Source: Bog-473 sp035551835 (GTDB lineage Bacteria > Actinomycetota > Acidimicrobiia > Acidimicrobiales > RAAP-2). From it: a stretch of 64,000 nucleotides of DNA. This document shows positions 53,855 through 60,893 of this stretch, in pieces. Location: contig DASZMN010000102.1 of assembly GCA_035551835.1 (NCBI GenBank), forward strand, positions 58,362 to 122,361, written 5' to 3'. The notes beneath the pieces are model-generated. The model saw only the letters and a program-made list of their open reading frames with translations. It did not search any database and was not told the DNA's origin. Within the stretch, counting starts at the first letter, position 1. Each line of letters starts with the position of its first letter. Made by a program: the position numbers and the translations under genes.

Positions 53855-54450
53855 GAGGCGGCGGTGGCCGCCAGGTCCTGGCCGATGACGACGACGACGT
53901 CGGTGCCCGTCACACCGGTGACCGGCGTGGCCGTCGTGAGCGGCAGCACCTGCGTCGGCTTCACGCCGATGGTCGTCGCGATCGATGCGGCGGCCTGCTG
54001 CTGCCCCGCCGCGTAGTAGACGGCCGACGTCGCCTCGGTGGTCGAGGCGTCGACGGGCGTCGACATCTTCCAGCCGCCGGCGCCGATGACGGTGGAGTAG
54101 TGCGCGGCCAGGCCGTTCGTGCTGGTGGCGTTGGCGACCGTGACGCTCACGGTGCCGTGGGGTGCCGTCGTGGTCGTCGTGCTCGCCGCGCCGTGCCCGT
54201 GCCGGGCCGTGGTCGTCGTGGTGGAGGCGCCGGCACCGGCCGCGGTGGTGCTCGTCGTGGTCGACGCACCCGGGACGGTGGTCGTCGGCAGGGTGGTCTG
54301 CGCGCTGGTCGGTGTCGTGGTCGTCGGTCGTGTGCCGACCGCGACGAGGACGGCGACGGCGGCGACGAAGGCGACCAGAACGGCGGCGGCTCGTGCCGCC
54401 TTGAGCGAGCCCGTCATCCCCCCGGAGTGCTGCGGCCCGTCTTCAGGCAT
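53851..54450 (-). CDS. Membrane-anchored LytR C-terminal-domain protein
   Basis: A 199-residue protein. A membrane helix at about 20-42 is followed by a long Thr/Ser-rich wall-spanning linker (about 45-100). A LytR_C domain closes the protein (VSVTVANATSTNGLAAHYSTVIGAGGW ... LPLTTATPVTGVTGTDVVVVIGQDL). Such domains accompany wall-polymer ligases. ATG 54450 has no clear ribosome site; ATG 54417 has GGGGGG directly upstream and is an alternative. Its stop overlaps otsB as TTGA. Confidence 0.78.
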   Translation of the reverse strand: MPEDGPQHSGGMTGSLKAARAAAVLVAFVAAVAVLVAVGTRPTTTTPTSAQTTLPTTTVPGASTTTSTTAAGAGASTTTTTARHGHGAASTTTTTAPHGTVSVTVANATSTNGLAAHYSTVIGAGGWKMSTPVDASTTEATSAVYYAAGQQQAAASIATTIGVKPTQVLPLTTATPVTGVTGTDVVVVIGQDLAATAAS

Positions 54451-54555
54451 GGTTGCGGTTCATTGCGAACAAGCCTGACCTGCCGTCGCGGTCGGTGCAA
54501 GCCTTTCCGCCGTGCGCAAAAGTCGCCGCTACCAGCGGGGTATTCTGAGCACTGC

Positions 54556-54628
54556 GCCCGAGTAGCTCAGTTGGTAGAGCACTTCACTTGTAATGAAGAT
54601 GTCGCGGGTTCGATTCCTGCCTCGGGCT
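54556..54628 (+). tRNA. tRNA-Thr (TGT anticodon)
   Basis: Acceptor GCCCGAG (54556-54562) pairs with CTCGGGC (54621-54627). D-arm GCTCAGTTGGTAGAGC, anticodon stem CTTCA/TGAAG with loop CTTGTAA (anticodon TGT), T-arm GCGGG-TTCGATT-CCTGC. CCA is not encoded. Confidence 0.96.
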
Positions 54629-54697
54629 CCGCACGTGGGGTTTGGTCCGGCGCCCGATTGGAAAGGGCGCGGAGCAACGATTCGCTGGGAGGCGCCA

Positions 54698-55114
54698 ATG
54701 TTTGCTGACTTCAAGAAGTTCGTGCTGCGCGGGAACGTGGTCGACCTGGCCGTCGCCATCGTCGTCGGCACCGCATTCACGGCCATGGTGGTGGCGTTCG
54801 TGGCCGACTTCATCACGCCGCTGATCGCGGCCATCTTCGGGAAGCAGAACTTCAACAACTTGTACTTCACCGTCCACCACTCGCAGTTCAAGTACGGGGC
54901 GTTCGTCAACACGGTGGTCTCGTTCCTCATCATCGCGACCGTCGTGTTCTTCGCCGTGGTCTTGCCGCTCAACGCGCTGATGAAGCGCATGAACCTGTTG
55001 CCGAAAGAAGAGCCCGAGCCCGAGACGCGCGAATGTCCCCAGTGCCTGAGCGAGATCCCCGTCGCGGCGCACCGGTGCGCGTTCTGCACGTCAGAGGTGC
55101 CGGCGGCCGCCTAA
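54698..55114 (+). CDS. mscL: Large-conductance mechanosensitive channel with C-terminal zinc ribbon
   Basis: A 138-residue channel subunit. The N-terminal helix and TM1 are FKKFVLRGNVVDLAVAIVVGTAF; TM2 is about 70-95. MscL releases solutes upon osmotic downshock. Instead of a plain helical bundle the tail has CPQCLSEIPVAAHRCAFC (about 113-130), a two-CxxC zinc ribbon seen in some actinobacterial MscL. GGGAGG lies 5 nt before the ATG. The stop overlaps the convergent rlmB by 4 bp. Confidence 0.93.
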   Translation: MFADFKKFVLRGNVVDLAVAIVVGTAFTAMVVAFVADFITPLIAAIFGKQNFNNLYFTVHHSQFKYGAFVNTVVSFLIIATVVFFAVVLPLNALMKRMNLLPKEEPEPETRECPQCLSEIPVAAHRCAFCTSEVPAAA

Positions 55115-55980
55115 CGACCGGCGGCGCGCTGGCGCGCCACCTCGAAGCACGCCACCGCGCCCGCCACGCCGACGTTGAGCGACGGCAGCGCGCCGTGCTG
55201 GGGGATGGCGGCCAGCGCGTCGCAGCGCCGGCGCACCAAGGGCGCCAGCCCCTTCTCCTCGCTGCCCACCACCAACGCAACGGGGCCGTCACCCAGCGGC
55301 AGATCGTAGAGCGACTGGTCCGCCTCGCCGGCCAGCCCGATCGACCACACGCCGAGCTCGCGCAACTCGTTGAGCGCGGTGGGCACCCCGCCCACCACCG
55401 CGAACGACAGGTGCTCGATCGCCCCGGCCGCCGTCTTGGTCACCGTCGCCGAGAGCCGCGCCGAGCGGTGGCGCGGCAGCACGACGCCGCCGACGCCGGC
55501 GCACTCGGCGCTACGCAGGAGCGCGCCCAGGTTGCGCGGATCGGTGAGGCCGGCCGCCACCAGCAGGAACGGCGGGGCGCCCCCCTTGGCCGGGCGGCAC
55601 AACTCTTCGAGCGGCACCGGGTCGAGCGGCCGGGCCAGCGCCACGACGCCCTGGGGGGCGTCTGTCCTGGCCTGGGCGTCGAGGCGCGCCCGCGGCACCG
55701 TCTCGACCGGGATCCGCAGCTGCGCCGCCAGCTGCTCGATGCGGTCCAGCTGGGGCGACGGGTCCTGCTCTTCGGCCAGGAGGACCCGGCGCACGTGGCG
55801 CCGCCCCACGGCCAGCAGCTCGAGCACGGCGCGGCGGCCCTCGACCTGGTCGCCGCCCAGCTCCCCCAGCGGGGCGCCGGGCGCCCGGCGCGGGCGAGGG
55901 CCTTGGTCCTGGCCACGCCCGCCGCCCTTCGTGCTGCGGTGAGGGGGGCGTCGCGGGCCGCCCCGCGACGGTGGGCTCAC
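55111..55980 (-). CDS. rlmB: 23S rRNA 2'-O-ribose methyltransferase (RlmB/TrmH family)
   Basis: A 289-residue SPOUT methyltransferase. A basic Pro/Arg N-terminus (1-40) leads into a substrate-binding domain (EGRRAVLELLAVGRRHVRRVLLAEE). The knotted catalytic domain has GLTDPRNLGALLRSAECAG, VALVVGSEEKGL and LPSLNVGVAGAVACFE. It methylates G2251-type sites in 23S rRNA. GTG 55980 overlaps the ispF stop as GTGA. It closes the carD-ispD-ispF block. Confidence 0.9.
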   Translation of the reverse strand: MSPPSRGGPRRPPHRSTKGGGRGQDQGPRPRRAPGAPLGELGGDQVEGRRAVLELLAVGRRHVRRVLLAEEQDPSPQLDRIEQLAAQLRIPVETVPRARLDAQARTDAPQGVVALARPLDPVPLEELCRPAKGGAPPFLLVAAGLTDPRNLGALLRSAECAGVGGVVLPRHRSARLSATVTKTAAGAIEHLSFAVVGGVPTALNELRELGVWSIGLAGEADQSLYDLPLGDGPVALVVGSEEKGLAPLVRRRCDALAAIPQHGALPSLNVGVAGAVACFEVARQRAAGR

Positions 55981-56453
55981 GGCTGCTCCATCAGCACGAT
56001 GGCCATGCAGGCGATGCCTTCGGCGCGTCCGAGCGCCCCGATGCCTTCGGCGCGGGTCGCCTTGACCGACACCGGCGCCCCGACGACACCGGTGAGGAGC
56101 TCGACCATGGCGCCGGTGTGCGGCGCCAGGCGGGGCGTGTCGGCGATGATCGTGCAGTCCGCGTTGGCACAGGTGAATCCCTGCGCCGCCGCGAGCCGCA
56201 CGACTTCGGTCAGCAACGCCACGCTGTTGGCCCCCTCCCAGTGCGGGTCGGTGTCGGGGAAGTGCCGGCCGAGGTCACCCAGCCCGACCGCGCCGAGGAT
56301 TGCATCGGCCAGCGCGTGACACACCGCGTCGGCGTCGCTGTGGCCGGCCAACCCGCGGGCGCCCTCGATCACGACGCCGCCGAGCACGAGGGGCCGGTGC
56401 GGGTCCTCGGAGAAGTGGTGGACGTCGACACCCTGGCCGACCCGCGCGCTCAT
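55977..56453 (-). CDS. ispF: 2-C-methyl-D-erythritol 2,4-cyclodiphosphate synthase
   Basis: A 158-residue enzyme of the MEP isoprenoid pathway. GQGVDVHHF carries the metal ligands Asp10 and His12, and GLAGHSDADAVCHALADAILGA and the Thr-rich VSVKATRAEGIGALGR are typical. ATG 56453 overlaps ispD as ATGA and its stop overlaps rlmB, so all three are translationally coupled. Product feeds polyprenyl synthesis, partly encoded at the window's end. Confidence 0.95.
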   Translation of the reverse strand: MSARVGQGVDVHHFSEDPHRPLVLGGVVIEGARGLAGHSDADAVCHALADAILGAVGLGDLGRHFPDTDPHWEGANSVALLTEVVRLAAAQGFTCANADCTIIADTPRLAPHTGAMVELLTGVVGAPVSVKATRAEGIGALGRAEGIACMAIVLMEQP

Positions 56454-57136
56454 GGCGCCCGCTCTGCGAGCAGGCGCTCGGCCGTCGCGAGGTCGTCGGG
56501 CGTGGTGATCTTCAGGTTGTCGTCGTGCCCCGGCACCACGCGGACCCGTCCACCCGCCGCCTCGACGAGCATGGCGTCGTCGGTGGCCGCACCCCCCGAG
56601 CCGGTCCCGGTGCCGGCGTGGGCGTGGGCCGCGCGCAGGGCGACGGCCCGGAAGGCCTGGGGCGTCTGCACGGCGACCAGAGCGGTGCGATCGAGCGTGC
56701 TCGTCACGTTCATGGCCTCGTCCACCACCTTGATGGTGTCATTCGGGGCGAGGCCCGGTACCGCCCCGACGACGCCCTCCTCGCGCAGCGCCGCGAGCAC
56801 CGCGGCAAAGAGTGCGGGCGGGGCCAGCGGTCGCGCCGCGTCGTGCACCACGACGATGTCGGCGGCAACGGGGACGGCGTCGAGGCCGTGACGGACCGAG
56901 TCGGCCCGGGTGGCCCCGCCCGCCACCACGACGTCGGCGCCTGCGTGGGCGGGGTAGGCGGGGTCATCGGCGTCCACGTCGGCCGGCACCACGAGGACCA
57001 CGCCGTCGGAGACGCGGCGACAGGCCTCGACGGCCCACGCCAACACCGGGCGCCCACCCAGGGAGGAGAATTGCTTGGGTTCGCCGAAGCGGCGGCCTGA
57101 CCCGCCCGCGACGACAATCGACCACACCCGCGCCAC
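56450..57136 (-). CDS. ispD: 2-C-methyl-D-erythritol 4-phosphate cytidylyltransferase
   Basis: A 228-residue nucleotidyltransferase of the MEP pathway. SIVVAGGSGRRFGEPKQFSSLGGRPVL is the CTP loop, VHDAARPLAPP a conserved acidic region, and TDDAMLVEAAGG and NLKITTPDDL lie at the C-terminus. The GTG start is 20 nt after the carD stop. A natural pair with ispF. Confidence 0.94.
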   Translation of the reverse strand: MARVWSIVVAGGSGRRFGEPKQFSSLGGRPVLAWAVEACRRVSDGVVLVVPADVDADDPAYPAHAGADVVVAGGATRADSVRHGLDAVPVAADIVVVHDAARPLAPPALFAAVLAALREEGVVGAVPGLAPNDTIKVVDEAMNVTSTLDRTALVAVQTPQAFRAVALRAAHAHAGTGTGSGGAATDDAMLVEAAGGRVRVVPGHDDNLKITTPDDLATAERLLAERAP

Positions 57137-57156
57137 GGTGGACCGGGGCCGGGCGA

Positions 57157-57636
57157 TCAGGTCAGCGCGTCGTTCAGACGCTCTTCGGCCGTCTCCTCGT
57201 CGACGTTGAGCGCGAAAGTCAGCTCAGAGACGAGGATCTGGCGGGCCCGCTGGAGCATGCGCTTCTCACCCGCGGACAGGCCCTTGTCCTTGTCGCGAAT
57301 CGAGAGGTTCCGGACCACCTCGGCCACCTGGTAGATGTCGCCCGAGCGCAGCTTCTCGGAGTGGTTCTTGTAGCGGCGGGACCAGTTGGTCGGCATGCGC
57401 GCTTCCTTCTTGCGCAGCACGGCGAAGACCTCCTCCACCTCTTCGTCGTTGATGACCTCACGCAGGCCGACCCCATCGGTGTTGTCCGCCGGGACGTTGA
57501 GGATCAGGTCCCCGTAGGCGAGCCGCAGGACCAGATATTCCTTCTTCTCGCCGAAGGCGACCTTGGTCTCACGCTTCTCGATGACGGCCGCCCCGTGGTG
57601 GGGGTAGACGACTTTGTCTCCGACCTTGAAGGGCAC
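57157..57636 (-). CDS. carD: RNA polymerase-binding regulator CarD
   Basis: A 159-residue transcription factor. The RNA polymerase-binding domain is FKVGDKVVYPHHGAAVIEKRE, followed by a C-terminal DNA-binding helical domain with MPTNWSRRYKNHSEKLRSGD and LSIRDKDKGLSAGEKRML. CarD stabilises the open complex at many promoters. The start is GTG 57636, 11 nt after AAGGAG; a GTG three codons earlier leaves only 2 nt. It sits between disA and ispD, a common actinobacterial order. Confidence 0.95.
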   Translation of the reverse strand: MPFKVGDKVVYPHHGAAVIEKRETKVAFGEKKEYLVLRLAYGDLILNVPADNTDGVGLREVINDEEVEEVFAVLRKKEARMPTNWSRRYKNHSEKLRSGDIYQVAEVVRNLSIRDKDKGLSAGEKRMLQRARQILVSELTFALNVDEETAEERLNDALT

Positions 57637-57768
57637 AGAACTCACGACTCCTTGGGTGGCCCGGATGCACCTGCGCGGGCACACGGACGTCGGGCGTTGC
57701 TGAAAAGAGATTGTCGAGACGGGCCCGGACCGTCCGACGGTGGCCAGCCATTTTACCAGATGAATCGG

Positions 57769-58830
57769 TTATTCGTAGCGCTCGAAGATGCTCGCCTCGA
57801 CGAGGCGGGCCAGGCCGTCACGGATGTGACGCGCCGTGGCGGCGCCGATGCCGTCGACCGACTCGAGCTCGGCGGCCGAGGCCGAAAGAATTTCGGGGAG
57901 CGAGCCGAACCGCTGTACCAGGCGCGTGATGAGCGTCTCGGAGAGCTGCTGGGGCAGGCGGTGCAGGAGGCGGTAGCCGTGCGGCGCCAGCGCCGCGTGC
58001 AACTGGTCGTTCGAAGAGGGCAGATCGAGCGCGCCCACGACGCTGGGCAGGTCCATCAGATCGTCGGCCTCGAGCGAACGCAGGCGGGCGATCCCCTTCT
58101 CGTCGGTGTAGTCCAGCAGGACCAGGGTCAGGCTCTCCTCAATGCCTGCGCTGAGCTCTTCGGTCTGGAGGTGGATGAGCCGGCCGTCGGAACCGAGCTC
58201 GACGAGGTGGCCCTCGATCTCCTCGGCAATCCGGCGGACCATCTCGCCCGGTTGGAGCACCGCCACGACGTCGCGCACCGACACCGAGTCCTCCATCTCG
58301 AGGCGGGTCAAGGAGGAGAGGGCGTCGTCGTAGCGGGCCCGGAAACGCTGCAGGGTGGACAGGGCCTGGCTCGAGCGGTCGATCAGCCACCCCGCCGTCT
58401 GGGTGGTGTGCTTGCGGTCGTTGCGGTAGACCGCGATCGTCGCCATCGCCTCTGACACCGCGATCACGGGGACGTCGATGGAGCGGGCGACGCGTTCGGC
58501 GGTGCGGTGGCGTGTGCCGGTCTCCGACGTGGCGATGCTCGCCTTGGGGACCAGGTGCACGTTGGCCCGGGCGATGCGCGACGCGTCGGACGCCAGGATG
58601 ATGGCGCCGTCCATTTTGGCTAGCTCGGACAGGCGCTGGGGGGTGTACTCGGCGTCGAGGAGGAAACCGCCGGTGCAGACCGAGAGCACCGCCGGGTCGT
58701 CGCCGACGACGACCAGCGCGCCGTGCTTGGCCTGGAGAATGCGGTCGAGGCCCTCTCGCAGTGTGGTCCCCGGCGCGATCAGGGCCAGCGCGTCGTTCAG
58801 CGGCTGGATGCCGCCGGGACCGTCGACCAC
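57769..58830 (-). CDS. disA: Diadenylate cyclase DisA
   Basis: A 353-residue c-di-AMP synthase and DNA-integrity scanner. The DAC domain has the DGA motif (Asp74-Gly75-Ala76 in KMDGAIIL) and RHR at 107-109 in GTRHRTAER. A helical middle and a C-terminal helix-hairpin-helix domain follow (LPEILSASAAELESVDGIGAATARHIRDGL). GTG 58830 gives a 34-nt overlap with radA, so both are co-expressed. RadA controls DisA activity in other bacteria. Confidence 0.94.
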   Translation of the reverse strand: MVDGPGGIQPLNDALALIAPGTTLREGLDRILQAKHGALVVVGDDPAVLSVCTGGFLLDAEYTPQRLSELAKMDGAIILASDASRIARANVHLVPKASIATSETGTRHRTAERVARSIDVPVIAVSEAMATIAVYRNDRKHTTQTAGWLIDRSSQALSTLQRFRARYDDALSSLTRLEMEDSVSVRDVVAVLQPGEMVRRIAEEIEGHLVELGSDGRLIHLQTEELSAGIEESLTLVLLDYTDEKGIARLRSLEADDLMDLPSVVGALDLPSSNDQLHAALAPHGYRLLHRLPQQLSETLITRLVQRFGSLPEILSASAAELESVDGIGAATARHIRDGLARLVEASIFERYE

Positions 58831-60257
58831 TCCGGCATCGTACCCGGCGCGCCCGCCGTTCCGGCCCGCCCGAAGGCCGTGACCAGCGCTTCCGCCAGGG
58901 TGCGCACGCCGTGCACGACCAGGCCGGGCGGCGCCACCGAGGCCGCGGCGTCCGCGAGCGACGCCGGCACCAGCGCCCGCGTGAAGCCGGCGCGCCGCGC
59001 CTCGGCCAGTCGGCGCTCGGCCTCGGGCACGGTGCGCACTTCTCCCGCCAGGCCGAGCTCGCCGAAGGCCACCAGATCGGAAGGGACGGGCACGCCGTTG
59101 ACGACGGACGCCATGGCCAGCGCGACGGCGAGGTCAGCCGCCGGCTCGGTCACGGACATGCCGCCGACCGCCGCCACGAAGAACTCGGCCGGGGCGGGAA
59201 TCTCGACCTCGCTGCGACAGGCCAGCAGGGCCCGCAACAGGTTGGCCCGCGCCGGGTCGATGCCCAGGGTGTGGGGCCGCACCGGGGATCCGCCACCGCC
59301 CGGCCCGAGCAGCGCCTGCACCTCGACGAGCAGGGGACGCCGTCCCTGCATGATCGGGACCACGACGCTGCCCGGGACGCCGGCCATCCGGTCGCCCAGC
59401 ATGAGCGGCCCGGGATCGGGGACGGCGCGCAGGCCGTCTTCGCGCATCTCGAAGATGCCCACCTCGCCGGCGGGGCCGAACCGGTGCTTGACCGCGGTGA
59501 GCACCCGGAGCGCGTGGTGGCGGTCGCCGTCGAAGGAGAGCACGGTGTCGACCAGATGCTCGACCGCCCGCGGGCCGGCCGGGTCGCCGTCCTTGGTGAC
59601 GTGCCCGACGACGAAAAATGGGACCCCGCTCGACTTGGCCAGTCGGGTCAGACGCTCGACGCAGGCGCGCACCTGGGCCAGGCTCCCCGCGGGCTGGGCC
59701 AGTGAGGGGTCGGCGATCGACTGGAGGGAGTCGACGACCACCAACGAGGGGCGCTGACTCTCGGTCGCCGCCTCGATGGCGTCGATGTCGGGACCCTCGA
59801 GCCCGAGCAGATGGGCGGGCACCCGGCCGAGGCGCGCGGCGCGACCGCTGACCTGGATGAGGGACTCCTCGGCCGAGGCGAGCAGCACGTCGGACCCGGT
59901 GGTCGCGAGCGACGAGAGCACCTGGAAGAGGAGGGTGGACTTGCCGATGCCGGGGGGACCGAAGACCAGCGTCACCGAGCCGGCGACCACGCCCCCGCCG
60001 AGCACGCGGTCGAGCTCGCCGACGCCGGTGGGGAGCGGGCGCGCCCCTTGGGTCGACACCTCGCACAGGGCGACCGGCGGCGCCAGCGGTACCGCACCGG
60101 CGCGCGACCGGGTCCCGACGATCCGTGGCGCGGGGGCGAGCGTGTTCCACTCGCCGCAGCTCGGGCACCGGCCGACCCAGCGCAGCGAGGTCGCCGCGCA
60201 ACCCGTGCAGAGAAAGAGGACGTCGGAGCGCGCGCGCGCCGTAGCGAGGCTGGGCAT
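58797..60257 (-). CDS. radA: DNA repair ATPase RadA (Sms)
   Basis: A 486-residue branch-migration helicase. The zinc finger uses Cys17, Cys20, Cys31 and Cys34, Walker A is GPPGIGKST, and the RadA motif reads KHRFG rather than the usual KNRFG. The C-terminal Lon-like domain contains FFVAAVGGMSVTEPAADLAVALA. It processes recombination intermediates. ATG 60257 has no ribosome site, but TACCGT lies 6 nt upstream. It overlaps disA by 34 nt. Confidence 0.94.
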   Translation of the reverse strand: MPSLATARARSDVLFLCTGCAATSLRWVGRCPSCGEWNTLAPAPRIVGTRSRAGAVPLAPPVALCEVSTQGARPLPTGVGELDRVLGGGVVAGSVTLVFGPPGIGKSTLLFQVLSSLATTGSDVLLASAEESLIQVSGRAARLGRVPAHLLGLEGPDIDAIEAATESQRPSLVVVDSLQSIADPSLAQPAGSLAQVRACVERLTRLAKSSGVPFFVVGHVTKDGDPAGPRAVEHLVDTVLSFDGDRHHALRVLTAVKHRFGPAGEVGIFEMREDGLRAVPDPGPLMLGDRMAGVPGSVVVPIMQGRRPLLVEVQALLGPGGGGSPVRPHTLGIDPARANLLRALLACRSEVEIPAPAEFFVAAVGGMSVTEPAADLAVALAMASVVNGVPVPSDLVAFGELGLAGEVRTVPEAERRLAEARRAGFTRALVPASLADAAASVAPPGLVVHGVRTLAEALVTAFGRAGTAGAPGTMPEWSTVPAASSR

Positions 60258-60263
60258 GGCGGC

Positions 60264-60269
60264 ACGGTA
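60264..60269 (-). promoter_or_regulatory. -10-like TACCGT for radA
   Basis: TACCGT on the minus strand is 6 nt before the radA ATG, which has no ribosome site. It may drive the radA-disA-carD unit as a leaderless mRNA. Confidence 0.35.
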
Positions 60270-60337
60270 CGGAGGGGGTGTCACATCGCACCGGTGCCCG
60301 TCCGTGCCAGGCTCGAAGGGATGGAAACGGGGGCCCG

Positions 60338-60859
60338 ATGAAGCCCGTCCTCCGCGCGCCACAGGCGGGAGAGGAGGAGACGGTCCTCGCGGTCGTCTTC
60401 GCCGCGTTCAGCAGCCCCGGACGCGTCGGCGACGAGGAGGTGGGCATCGTGCGCAGCTCGTGGGCGGCCGCGGCGCCGGTGGAGCGCCTCGAGCTGGTGG
60501 CGGACGTCGACGGCGCCGTGGCGGGCCACGTGCTCGCGGTGGCCGGCCGGTTGGACGGGCGGCCCACCGCGGTGGGCGGCGTCGCCCCGGTCTGCGTCGC
60601 GCCGGCCCACCAGCGCCGCGGCCTCGGGACCGCCCTCATGACCGGGCTCCTGCAGCGGGCCGCCGACCGGCGCTGGCCGCTGCTCGTGCTGCTGGGCGAA
60701 CCCGCCTTCTACACGCGCTTCGGCTTCGAGCCGGCCGGGCCGTACGGGCTCACCTACCCGCCGGCCGGCGCCGGCTCACCGCACTTCATGGCGCGACGGC
60801 TCGACGGCTACGACGCATCGCTGCGCGGCACCTTCACCTATTGCTGGGAGCCCGGCTGA
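60338..60859 (+). CDS. GNAT N-acetyltransferase (Eis-like N-domain)
   Basis: A 173-residue acetyltransferase. VGGVAPVCVAPAHQRRGLGTALMTGLL contains the QRRGLG acetyl-CoA loop, and FYTRFGFEPAGPYGL is the typical closing strand of YhbS-like members. The substrate is unknown. ATG 60338 follows GGGGG. It lies between the divergent radA and the convergent clpC. Confidence 0.85.
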   Translation: MKPVLRAPQAGEEETVLAVVFAAFSSPGRVGDEEVGIVRSSWAAAAPVERLELVADVDGAVAGHVLAVAGRLDGRPTAVGGVAPVCVAPAHQRRGLGTALMTGLLQRAADRRWPLLVLLGEPAFYTRFGFEPAGPYGLTYPPAGAGSPHFMARRLDGYDASLRGTFTYCWEPG

Positions 60860-60866
60860 GACGGGA

Positions 60867-60889
60867 GCCCGGCCGAGATCCGGCCGGGC
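60867..60889. terminator. GC-rich hairpin between convergent genes
   Basis: GCCCGGCC (60867-60874) pairs with GGCCGGGC (60882-60889) across 7 nt. It sits between the GNAT stop and the clpC stop and could serve both strands; neither side has a T-run. Confidence 0.55.
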
Positions 60890-60893
60890 CGCC

